Assembly (NCBI GenBank): GCA_007119345.1
Contig: SKPV01000285.1
Span: forward strand, 1-18,474
DNA length: 18,474 nt
Direction of reading: 5' to 3'
Source of the DNA: Halovivax sp.
Lineage (GTDB): Archaea; Halobacteriota; Halobacteria; Halobacteriales; Natrialbaceae
In this document: positions 6,194 to 13,180 of the stretch, in pieces
How positions within the stretch are numbered: position 1 is the first letter of the stretch
How the letters are laid out: every line of letters begins with the position of its first letter
Translations under genes and position numbers: made by a program
Notes under the pieces: model-generated
The model's database searches: none
What the model was told of the DNA's origin: nothing
The model's input: the letters and a program-made list of their open reading frames with translations, nothing else

Positions 6194-7786
6194 ATGACAC
6201 GCACAACCCTCGTTCCCGACCGAATCAGACGCCGGTACACGGCGAAGCTCAGCGCCGTACTCGCGGCCGTGATCGTGCTCACGCTCGCGATCGCGGCGCT
6301 GTTCGCGTTCCACGTCTCCCAGACGGCCCAGGACGGCCAGGTACCCCTCGACGCGGCCATCGCCGCCGTCTCGGGACTGGCGATCGTGTTCTTCCTCCAC
6401 CTCGGCGTCGTCGGCATCGTCCTCGGCGGAAACGTCTCGCTCTCGCTGCGACAACTCGCCGAGAAGACCGAACCCATCGGGGCGGGCGAGCTCGACGTCG
6501 ACCTCGAGACGGACCGCGTCGACGAGATCGGGACGCTCTACGGCGCCGTCGCCGCGATGCGTGACTCGCTGGCGGTCACCCTCGAGGACCTCGAGACCCA
6601 GCGCGAGCGCGCGATCGATGCCCGACGGGAAACCGAGCGACGGGCGGAGGCGCTCAGCGCCGAGGCCGAGCGGTTCTCGGAGGAGATGGCCGCCTGCGCC
6701 GCGGGCGACCTGGATCGGCGGCTGGAACCCCGATCGGACGACGAGGCGATGACCGCGATCGCCGATTCGTTCAACGAGATGGTCGACGACCTCGGCACCA
6801 CCGTCGGGCGCGTCAAGCGCTTCGCGGAGACGGTCGACGAGGCGGCCGCCGAGGTCCAGAGCGGCGCTCGCGAGATCCGCGAGGCGAACCGGGAGGTGGC
6901 GAGCTCGATCCAGGAGATCTCCGACGGGTCGGCCAGTCAGACCGACGACCTCGAGGCGGCCGCCGGCGAGATCAACGACCTGTCGGCGACGATCGAGGAG
7001 CTGGCGGCGACCGCGTCCACGATCGCCGACCAGTCGCGGCGGGTGGCCCGGCTGGCCGACACCGGCCGCGCCGACGCGACCGACGCCGCGGGCGCGATCC
7101 GGGACGCCGAGGAGCGCACCGAGCGGGTCGCGGAGACGATCCGCCGGCTGAACGACGACGCCGAGAAGATCGAGGAGGTCATCGAACTGATCGACGACAT
7201 AGCCGGCCAGACCAACATGCTCGCGCTGAACGCCTCCATCGAATCCGCTCGCAACCAGCAGGACGTCGAGGGGAAAGACGGCGGATTCGACGCCGTGGCG
7301 GGCCAGGTCAAAGAGCTCGCCCAGGAGACGAAAGAGGCGGTCGACGAGGTCGAAGAGAGCCTCCAGTCGATCCAGGAGGACGCCGCCGCCAGCGCGGCCG
7401 GTATCGGCGAGGTCGAACGCGAGATCGACACCGCCGCTGGCGCGGTCGAGGATCTACACACCCAGCTCGAAGAGATATCGGGCGACATCGACCGCGTCGA
7501 CGAGGGCGTCCAGTCGATCGACCGCACGACCGACGACCAGGCGACCTCGACCTCCGAGCTCGCGACGATCGTCGACGACGTAGCGAGCGTCTCGGCGGAG
7601 ACCACCGCGCAGGCCGAGGACGTCGCCGCCGCCTCCGAGGAGGCGACCGCGACGAGCGACGAGGTCTACGGGGAAGCGGAGTCGCTGGCCGAGCGCGCGG
7701 ATCGCCTCGCCCAGGCGGTCGCGGTCTTCAGCGTCGCCGGGGAGTCGAACGACACCGTCGCCGCCGACGGGGGTGAGCGCCGATGA
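6194..7786 (+). CDS. Methyl-accepting transducer (Htr-like), partner of the downstream opsin-family protein
   Basis: A 530-aa membrane transducer. Two helices (about residues 20-42 and 53-78) flank a short external loop of some 11 residues, so there is no extracellular sensor domain, as in HtrII of the N. pharaonis type. A HAMP region follows (about 79-131), then a second HAMP-like segment (about 155-205, with AAGDLDRRLEPRSDDEAMTA), then a long coiled-coil signalling domain to residue about 512. The hairpin tip is at DDIAGQTNMLALNASIESAR (residues 334-353), the CheA/CheW docking region. It is followed by NQQDVEGKDGGFDAVAGQVK, about four residues longer than the usual ARAGExGxGFAVVAxEV. The start at 6194 is the ATG just before helix 1; a TTAAG at 6141-6145 may be its TATA box, giving a leader of about 25 nt. 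Its TGA overlaps the opsin ATG by 4 bp, so the pair is co-translated. Confidence 0.93.
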   Translation: MTRTTLVPDRIRRRYTAKLSAVLAAVIVLTLAIAALFAFHVSQTAQDGQVPLDAAIAAVSGLAIVFFLHLGVVGIVLGGNVSLSLRQLAEKTEPIGAGELDVDLETDRVDEIGTLYGAVAAMRDSLAVTLEDLETQRERAIDARRETERRAEALSAEAERFSEEMAACAAGDLDRRLEPRSDDEAMTAIADSFNEMVDDLGTTVGRVKRFAETVDEAAAEVQSGAREIREANREVASSIQEISDGSASQTDDLEAAAGEINDLSATIEELAATASTIADQSRRVARLADTGRADATDAAGAIRDAEERTERVAETIRRLNDDAEKIEEVIELIDDIAGQTNMLALNASIESARNQQDVEGKDGGFDAVAGQVKELAQETKEAVDEVEESLQSIQEDAAASAAGIGEVEREIDTAAGAVEDLHTQLEEISGDIDRVDEGVQSIDRTTDDQATSTSELATIVDDVASVSAETTAQAEDVAAASEEATATSDEVYGEAESLAERADRLAQAVAVFSVAGESNDTVAADGGERR

Positions 7787-8535
7787 TCCCCGAACTCCAG
7801 CTCTATCAGCTGACGGCGGCGGTGCTCGCGATCGTGACGCTCGGGACCGTCGTCGCGACGGTGCGATTGCCACCGCGGCGCCGCCAGTACGGCCTGGCCT
7901 GCGTCGTCATCGCGGGTTCGATGGGCGCCGCCTACGTCCTCATGTCGGTGGAGTTCCTGACGATCCAGAACGTCGAGGGCGAGTGGCTCCCCGCCGCCCG
8001 CTTCGGCGCGTACCTGATCGCGTTTTCGGCGATGCTCGCTTTCCTCACGCACGTCGCGGGCGTCGGCTATCGCTGGATGGCCCTGCTCATCGTGCTGCTC
8101 GTCGGCGTCATCGGCGGAACCGTGACGGGCTGGTACTTCGACGAGCCGATCTCGCTGGCAGCGGCGGCGGTGACGGTCGGCTGTCTGACCGTGCAGTCGG
8201 TCGTGCTCCTCCGTTCGATCCCAGCGCGAGCGACTCGCGTCAGCGACGAACGCCGCCTGCTGTTCGGGAAACTTCGCAACCTCGGGTTGCTGATCTGGTG
8301 GCTGTACATCGTCGTGGGACTCGTGTCCCGACAGAACCTCGGATTGCTCGACGCGTTCGTCGGGATCTTCATCGGGGCCTACCTCGACGTCGTCATCGTG
8401 GTCGGGTTCGTCGCGATCTTGCTGCGAAACGGCGAGGCGCTGGACCACCTACGAACGTCCGAACTCGGCGACGGACCGAGCGACGGCGACTCCGACGCGG
8501 CGTCCGAGCCGGTGACGCCCTCGCCCGCGGAGTGA
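7783..8535 (+). CDS. Seven-helix type-1 opsin homologue lacking the retinal lysine
   Basis: A 250-aa protein with seven predicted helices and an acidic cytoplasmic tail. Helix G reads AYLDVVIVVGFVAILLR (residues 199-215) against the sensory rhodopsin II pattern YLDLVTKVGFGFIAL. Asp202 is kept, but the Schiff-base Lys position is Val206 (GTG, 8398-8400). Helix C reads AARFGAYLIAFSAMLAFL (71-88) against [20 protein letters not shown] of bacteriorhodopsin. Arg73 is kept, the counter-ion Asp is Ala76, and the TTP and donor positions are lost. The protein therefore cannot hold retinal by the normal Schiff base. It overlaps the transducer gene as ATGA, exactly as sopII follows htrII, so it is most likely the sensory subunit of a receptor-transducer complex responding to something other than light by standard photochemistry. 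Lysine-less type-1 opsins have been reported in haloarchaea; their ligand is unknown. Confidence 0.85.
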   Translation: MIPELQLYQLTAAVLAIVTLGTVVATVRLPPRRRQYGLACVVIAGSMGAAYVLMSVEFLTIQNVEGEWLPAARFGAYLIAFSAMLAFLTHVAGVGYRWMALLIVLLVGVIGGTVTGWYFDEPISLAAAAVTVGCLTVQSVVLLRSIPARATRVSDERRLLFGKLRNLGLLIWWLYIVVGLVSRQNLGLLDAFVGIFIGAYLDVVIVVGFVAILLRNGEALDHLRTSELGDGPSDGDSDAASEPVTPSPAE

Positions 8536-8607
8536 GACGCGGAGACGTCACGACTGCGTCCGGTCGGGACCGAGAGCCCTTTGACCCGGCGCGGCCGATG
8601 CAGGGGT

Positions 8608-8928
8608 ATGGACGCAACCACGATCGCGATCGCGCTCCTCGGGTTCGGGAGCGCGGCGGCGGTCGGCGGGGCCACGTTCTGGGACGCCCACCGAGTCGGC
8701 GTCTCGCGACCGCGGCTCTGGGCGACGGTCACGGCCGGGACCGTCGCCGTCGGGTTCGCCCTCCCCCTCTTCGCGACGGTGCCGCTCACCGGCGTGCTGC
8801 TGACCGCCAACACGGGGCCGGTACTCTACGGCTTCGAGCGCGAGGTCTCGGCGGGCGGCGACGAGCCGGCCGAGCCGGGCGAGCTCCCCGGCGGCCCGAG
8901 TCGGCCCGAGCGAGCCGACGAGGAGTGA
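8608..8928 (+). CDS. Small membrane protein, function unknown
   Basis: A 106-aa protein starting MDATTIAIALLGFGSAAAVG. Two or three hydrophobic segments (about residues 4-22, 38-55 and 59-72) are followed by an acidic, Pro/Gly-rich tail (EVSAGGDEPAEPGELPGG...). The start is the ATG 73 bp after the opsin gene, with no Shine-Dalgarno; a weak CTTTGA about 28 nt upstream may be a degenerate TATA element. It could be read through from the transducer-opsin operon. No family recognised. Confidence 0.7.
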   Translation: MDATTIAIALLGFGSAAAVGGATFWDAHRVGVSRPRLWATVTAGTVAVGFALPLFATVPLTGVLLTANTGPVLYGFEREVSAGGDEPAEPGELPGGPSRPERADEE

Positions 8929-9065
8929 AGCGCGCGGCCCCGGGGCGTCGAGCCGGGGCGATCGTCCGCGCCGCGCGACCGCCGACTCCGTACGGACCGA
9001 CCACCGGGAGAGGCTGCGCGATTGCCGGTTCGTCGCGGAGACCGGTTCCGCACGCCGGACGGAAC

Positions 9066-9148
9066 CAGCCTCACGGGGATCCAGCCTCACGGGGATCCAG
9101 CCTCGCCGACGATCCAGCCTCGCCGACGATCCAGCCTCGCCGACGGTC
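9066..9148. repeat. Five tandem 16/17-bp repeats in an intergenic region
   Basis: Five head-to-tail units each begin CAGCCTC. Two 16-bp units (9066-9081, 9082-9097) have the form CAGCCTCACGGGGATC. Three 17-bp units (9098-9114, 9115-9131, 9132-9148) have the form CAGCCTCGCCGACGATC, the last ending GGTC. They lie 57 bp before the start codon of the Tat-signal gene at 9205, within the 276-bp gap 8929-9204, which otherwise shows no gene. Confidence 0.85.
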
Positions 9149-9204
9149 CTCGACGGAAGACATATGCCGACCGGCAAAGTACCTCTCCCCGAGAGATTTC
9201 GATT

Positions 9205-10197
9205 ATGGAATGGACCAGGCGAAGGGTGCTCGCGGCCGGGCTCGGTGGGACGGCCGCCGTCGGCACCGGCCGCGCGATCCACAACGTCGTGCTCGGCTAC
9301 GGACGGCTCACCGGCACGAACCTGCTCGAACAGGATCTCGATCCGCTGATGCTGGCGAACCTCCGCCCCTCCCGAGATCGCGTCGCCGACTTCGACGGCG
9401 CACGGATCACCTTGAGCGACTGGACCGTTCGGCTGCGTGCGGACGGCAGCACCCGCCACACGTTCGATCCGGGGACCGACGACCCGGCCGACGCCGCCGC
9501 GGTCGACGAGGACTTCGGTCTCGAGGGCGGTCCACTCGAGGAACTGGTCGCCGATCTCGGGGCGCTCGCGGCGGAGGACGTCCGATTCGAGTACGACAGC
9601 TACCCGGCGTTTTTCGAGCGCGTCGCCGGGGGCGACGCGAGGCCGTACGCGGTCCAGGCGCTGCGCGGTCCTCGCAGCGGTGACCCGACGGTCGTCGCGG
9701 ACTTCGCGGGCGCAGATCCGACCGATCCGGAGTCGCTCGTCGAGGGGCTGAAGGACGGATTTCGCGAGCACACGCGCTACGACTACGCCCGGTACGCCGC
9801 CGGCTCCGTGGAGGACAACGTCATCTTCGGCGCGCGGGACCTCCGACAGCACTTCGAGTCCGAGACCGGGTTCGAGGCGCTCGAAGCCGGCGAGGACAGC
9901 GGCCTCTTTTGCACCGAGCTGACGCGGCGCTCCGTGGACGCACTGCAGGCCGTTCCCGCGCCGAACCAGCGGCTCCCCGTCGTCGCCGGCCGCGTCTACA
10001 ACGGGCGCCACAAGCACGTGTTCACCGTCGTCGCGAGCGCGATCCGGGACGCCGGCGAGCTGGTGATCCCCGTGACGTTCCTGGATTACACCGACGCGGT
10101 GCAGTACGACGACCTCCGGCTCAGGTGGCTCGTCGGCGAGGGGCTGGACGCGTACCACGACACCCAGCGCGCGACGCGGATCACCTGGTACCGGTGA
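9205..10197 (+). CDS. Tat-signal hypothetical protein
   Basis: A 330-aa protein starting MEWTRRRVLAAGLGGTAAVG. The twin-arginine motif RRRVLAAG plus the short hydrophobic stretch points to Tat export or membrane anchoring, with no lipobox cysteine. The mature part is acidic and has no membrane helix. It contains a single Cys (GLFCTELTRRSVDAL) and ends AYHDTQRATRITWYR. I recognise no domain. The ATG at 9205 was chosen because it begins the twin-arginine segment; upstream in-frame codons run through the tandem repeats and are not protein-like. A weak AAAGTA near 9174-9179 could be the promoter. It is followed 55 bp later by TYW1 on the same strand, which has its own promoter, so no functional link is implied. 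Confidence 0.75.
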   Translation: MEWTRRRVLAAGLGGTAAVGTGRAIHNVVLGYGRLTGTNLLEQDLDPLMLANLRPSRDRVADFDGARITLSDWTVRLRADGSTRHTFDPGTDDPADAAAVDEDFGLEGGPLEELVADLGALAAEDVRFEYDSYPAFFERVAGGDARPYAVQALRGPRSGDPTVVADFAGADPTDPESLVEGLKDGFREHTRYDYARYAAGSVEDNVIFGARDLRQHFESETGFEALEAGEDSGLFCTELTRRSVDALQAVPAPNQRLPVVAGRVYNGRHKHVFTVVASAIRDAGELVIPVTFLDYTDAVQYDDLRLRWLVGEGLDAYHDTQRATRITWYR

Positions 10198-10223
10198 GGA
10201 CGAGCGACGGCCGACCACGGCCC

Positions 10224-10228
10224 TTATA
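10224..10228 (+). promoter_or_regulatory. TATA box of the TYW1 gene
   Basis: TTATA within CCCTTATACG lies 27 nt before the ATG at 10253. There is no Shine-Dalgarno, so the transcript is predicted leaderless. Confidence 0.65.
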
Positions 10229-10252
10229 CGCCCACGAGCGCATCACTCGCGT

Positions 10253-11230
10253 ATGAGCAACGGCGGCGGGCCGAAACAGGTCGATTCACCGGACTACCAC
10301 AGCGTGAATCACACGGCGGCCCAGACCTGCGGCTGGACCGCCAACGCCCTGCGGGGCGAGGGCAAGTGCTACAAGAACATCTTCTACGGGATCGAGTCCC
10401 ACCGCTGCATCCAGATGACGCCGGTCGTCCGGTGTAACGAGCGCTGCGTCTTCTGCTGGCGCGACCACCAGGGCCACGCCTACGAGTTAGACGACGTCGA
10501 GTGGGACGACCCCGAAGCCGTCGTCGACGCCTCGATCGAGCTCCAGCGGAAGCTGCTCTCGGGGTTCGGCGGCAACGACGAGGTCCCCCGCGAGGTCTTC
10601 GAGGAGGCGATGGCGCCCCGTCACGTCGCGATCTCGCTCGACGGCGAGCCGACGCTGTACCCCTACCTGCCGGAGCTGATCGAGGCCTTCCACGATCGGG
10701 ACGTCACGACGTTCCTCGTCTCCAACGGCACCCGCCCCGACGTGCTCCGGGAGTGTGACCCCACACAGCTCTACGTCAGCGTCGACGCGCCCGAGCGCCA
10801 CACCTTCGATCGGGTGGTTCGCGCCCTCGAGGACGACGCCTGGGAGACGCTGCTCGAGACCCTCGACGTCCTCGCCGAGAAGGACGAGACCCGGACGGTC
10901 CTCCGGACGACGCTGCTCGAGGGCGAGAACATGCACAGCCCCGACTGGTACGCCGGCCTCTTCCAGCGGGCCGAGCCCGACTTCGTCGAGCTGAAGGCCT
11001 ACATGCACGTCGGTCACTCCCGCGGCCGGCTGGATCGAGAGACGATGCCGGACCACGACGGGGTCGTCGCGTTCGCCGAGGCCGTCGCCGAACACATGCC
11101 CGACCACCCGGTGGTGAAGGACGTCCCGGCCTCGCGGGTCGCGCTCGTCTCGACGGTCGAGGACACCTGGGTGCCGAAACTGAAGAAGGACAGCGCGTTC
11201 TGGGCGCGCGATCCGGTCGCCGGCGACTGA
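10253..11230 (+). CDS. taw1: tRNA 4-demethylwyosine synthase (TYW1/Taw1), radical SAM enzyme
   Basis: A 325-aa radical SAM protein that converts m1G37 of tRNA-Phe to 4-demethylwyosine (imG-14) using pyruvate, the committed step of wyosine synthesis. The radical SAM cluster motif is CNERCVFC (Cys61, Cys65, Cys68) followed by WRD. Cys26 (AAQTCGWT), Cys39 (GEGKCYKN) and Cys52 (SHRCIQM) match the three ligands of the second 4Fe-4S cluster of archaeal TYW1. Other family features are HVAISLDGEPTLYPYL (SAM-binding GEPT segment), FLVSNGTRPDVL, QLYVSVDAP, and VELKAYMHVGHSRGRL. The archaeal form lacks the flavodoxin domain of the yeast enzyme, and the length fits. It is transcribed from its own TATA box as a leaderless message. 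Confidence 0.96.
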   Translation: MSNGGGPKQVDSPDYHSVNHTAAQTCGWTANALRGEGKCYKNIFYGIESHRCIQMTPVVRCNERCVFCWRDHQGHAYELDDVEWDDPEAVVDASIELQRKLLSGFGGNDEVPREVFEEAMAPRHVAISLDGEPTLYPYLPELIEAFHDRDVTTFLVSNGTRPDVLRECDPTQLYVSVDAPERHTFDRVVRALEDDAWETLLETLDVLAEKDETRTVLRTTLLEGENMHSPDWYAGLFQRAEPDFVELKAYMHVGHSRGRLDRETMPDHDGVVAFAEAVAEHMPDHPVVKDVPASRVALVSTVEDTWVPKLKKDSAFWARDPVAGD

Positions 11231-11397
11231 TCCCGCGGCCCGATCGGTCGGGGCGTCGTGGTCCCTACGTCAGAAGCGCGGCGATCCGTTCGGGCGGAAC
11301 GTCGGAGCACGCTCGAACGAAGCGCCTCGGGCGATCGGTCCCGGAGCCGTCTCGATCGACCGTCACTCCGCGAGCGATTCCACCCCGAGGTGTGTCC

Positions 11398-11736
11398 TCA
11401 GCCCGGGTGTCCTCGAACGAGGACGGTTCCGTCGCTCGAAACGGTCACGTCGCACCCCGCGTACGGAAACGTCACCTCGAGGGTTCCGGGCGGGGACGCG
11501 TCGAGAACCCGGGAGAGCGCACCGGTGTGGACGGTTTCGAAGAGCAGCGGCATCTCCGTCGGATCCCGATCCGTGACCGCGGCCACCGCCCGGACGATGG
11601 CCACGACGGGGTCGTCACCGCCGCCCGGATCGAATCGGTCGTGGAACGCTCCCGTCGAGGGGTCGTACCCCCGCACATCGACGTCCACTCCTCCCCCGGT
11701 CGCTTCCCCGCTCGACTGCGTCGTGTTGTCACCCAT
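11398..11736 (-). CDS. Stand-alone HalOD1 (halobacterial output domain 1) protein
   Basis: A 112-aa soluble acidic protein. After a Gly/Thr-rich N-terminus (about residues 1-38), the rest matches the HalOD1 pattern: DPVVAIVRAVAAVTDRDPTE, then MPLLFETVHTGALSRVLDAS, then LEVTFPYAGCDVTVSSDGTVLV. In haloarchaea this domain occurs alone or at the ends of signalling proteins as a presumed output module; its biochemical role is unknown. The start at 11736 is fixed by a strong Shine-Dalgarno GGAGGAG (11743-11749) six bases upstream, unusual for this window. It follows the Bat-like regulator by 57 bp on the same strand, which suggests co-transcription and a shared signalling role. Confidence 0.82.
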   Translation of the reverse strand: MGDNTTQSSGEATGGGVDVDVRGYDPSTGAFHDRFDPGGGDDPVVAIVRAVAAVTDRDPTEMPLLFETVHTGALSRVLDASPPGTLEVTFPYAGCDVTVSSDGTVLVRGHPG

Positions 11737-11742
11737 TAGTCA

Positions 11743-11749
11743 CTCCTCC
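11743..11749 (-). promoter_or_regulatory. Strong Shine-Dalgarno deciding the HalOD1 start
   Basis: GGAGGAG on the minus strand, 6 nt before the ATG at 11736. Leadered translation fits an internal position in an operon behind the Bat-like gene. Confidence 0.65.
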
Positions 11750-11793
11750 GTCCTCCGTGCGCGTAAGATGGGACACTGACCCGTCAGGATCCG

Positions 11794-12984
11794 TCAGCGG
11801 CCGTCGGCGCCCGACTTCTCGAACAGGTGCCGGAACACGACCCGCTGAGCGCTCCGGAGGTGCTGGTTGAACGTCTGTCGCGTGACGCCGAATCGCTTCG
11901 CCAGGTCCTCGCCGGTGCTCTTCCGGGGCGAATCGAAGTACCCGCCGAAGTACGCGGCGTCGAGGGCGGCGAGCTGACGCTCGGTCAGCGCGTCGGAGAC
12001 GATGTCGGAGAGGAGGTGCGGCGAGTAGACGAGCTCTCCCGACACCAGTTCGACGTCCGAGTGGAACTCGCGAATGCCGGCGGCGGCCCGGCGAGGGTCC
12101 ACGTCGCCCGGCAGCTCACCGAGGAACCGGACCTCGTCCGGGGCGATGACGACGGCCCGCGGCCGACCGCCCAGCGACTGGAACGTCTGGGAGACCGTCG
12201 CCGAGTCGGCGTGGGCCTCGACGCGCGTGCGACCGTCGACGGTGCTGAGCAGACGAGCCTCGAGGTAGTGGGGCACCTCTTCGACCGCGTCGACGAACTC
12301 GCTCGCCGGGAGGTCCGCCGTCGACATGTACTGGACGACCGTTCCGTTCGGCAACGGGATGACCGACTCGACGTCGATCCGCGTCTCGCCGCCGCCCCCG
12401 GCACGAAGGGACGGCGGCACCGCGGCCCGATCGGTCCGGTACTCGAGCAGTCGAACGTGATCGCTGGTCAACCGCTCCTCCCGGCGCTTCATGGCCGTCA
12501 CGTCCTCGAACGAGACGACCGCGAATTCGACCTCCTCCTCGTCGAACAAGGGGACCGAGTTGCTCGACAGCCAGCGCTCGGTGCCGTCGGGGAGTTCGAT
12601 CCAGTGTTCGAAACCGTAGTCGGGTTCGCCCGTTTCGAAGACGCGAGTGACGGGATGATCCTCGACGGTAACGGGTGCACCGCCCTCGTCGTAGGTGTTC
12701 CACTCGGGCTCGTCGTATCGCCGACCGGTGACCTCCTCGCGGGATCGTCCGAGAGTCTCCTCCGCGCGATCGTTCGCGTAGACGATATCGCCGGAACGAT
12801 CGACCACGACGGTGGCGATCGGGCTCGCGTCGAGTACGCGATCCGAAAACGACCCGGCCCCGTCGGTGCGGCCGTCCCGCACCCCGGCCCTGTCGGTGCG
12901 GCCGTCTCGCGGCCTGGCCTCGTCGGGCCGGCCGTCCCGGCCGGCATCGTCCGACGGCCGCTCCGGAGCGAACCGGTTGCTCAT
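11794..12984 (-). CDS. Bat-like transcription regulator (PAS + bacterio-opsin activator domain + HTH_10)
   Basis: A 396-aa cytoplasmic regulator. Residues 1-45 are a disordered, charged N-terminus with three 10-residue repeats. Residues about 46-165 form a PAS domain (FSDRVLDASPIATVVVDRSG, YANDRAEETLGRSREEVTGR, with a PAC-like end VSFEDVTAMKRREERL). Residues about 170-330 match the bacterio-opsin activator region. The C-terminus is the HTH_10 DNA-binding domain: LTERQLAALDAAYFGGYFDS, PRKSTGEDLAKRFGVTRQTF, then HLRSAQRVVFRHLF. The PAS ligand is unknown. Despite the family name, many paralogues regulate genes unrelated to opsins; targets here cannot be inferred. The gene precedes HalOD1 in a probable two-gene unit. 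The start at 12984 is the first ATG of the frame and shows a weak GGGTGG upstream. Confidence 0.88.
   Translation of the reverse strand: MSNRFAPERPSDDAGRDGRPDEARPRDGRTDRAGVRDGRTDGAGSFSDRVLDASPIATVVVDRSGDIVYANDRAEETLGRSREEVTGRRYDEPEWNTYDEGGAPVTVEDHPVTRVFETGEPDYGFEHWIELPDGTERWLSSNSVPLFDEEEVEFAVVSFEDVTAMKRREERLTSDHVRLLEYRTDRAAVPPSLRAGGGGETRIDVESVIPLPNGTVVQYMSTADLPASEFVDAVEEVPHYLEARLLSTVDGRTRVEAHADSATVSQTFQSLGGRPRAVVIAPDEVRFLGELPGDVDPRRAAAGIREFHSDVELVSGELVYSPHLLSDIVSDALTERQLAALDAAYFGGYFDSPRKSTGEDLAKRFGVTRQTFNQHLRSAQRVVFRHLFEKSGADGR
12850..12939 (-). repeat. Three tandem 30-bp repeats coding for RDGRxDxxxx decapeptides
   Basis: Residues 16-45 of the Bat-like protein are RDGRPDEARP, RDGRTDRAGV and RDGRTDGAGS, encoded by three in-frame 30-bp units. 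This is likely a slippage-expanded, disordered linker before the PAS domain. Confidence 0.75.
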
Positions 12985-13015
12985 TCGCCACCCGCAATCG
13001 TGCCGGCACCGATCT

Positions 13016-13025
13016 CGTGATCACG
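13016..13025. promoter_or_regulatory. Perfect 10-bp palindrome upstream of the Bat-like gene
   Basis: CGTGATCACG is a perfect palindrome 32-41 nt upstream of the ATG at 12984, in a 196-bp intergenic region with no clear TATA box. It could be an operator, but a 10-bp palindrome can also arise by chance. Confidence 0.2.
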
Positions 13026-13180
13026 CCGGCGCCCGTCGGATCCTTCGACAACTCGGACACGTCGCATAGATTCGGTAGGCTTCGAGCGAACAAGTGCGTT
13101 CCCCGAACCGAGGGAGACAGTCCGCTGCCGGAGAGCGATCCGCGAGGAATCCCCGCGAACGCCGTGTCCGACCGAGTCCG

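Noticed and set aside
7783..8535. Functional light-driven pump or classical sensory rhodopsin
   Set aside because: The Schiff-base Lys and helix-C Asp are absent, so normal retinal photochemistry is not possible.
9066..9148. CRISPR array or plasmid-type iterons
   Set aside because: There are no spacers, and no replication initiator gene is in the window; a simple tandem repeat explains it.
7773..9683. A 636-codon plus-strand frame overlapping the opsin, the small membrane protein and the Tat-signal gene
   Set aside because: Its translation is extremely Arg-rich and crosses three genes with proper codon bias in other frames.
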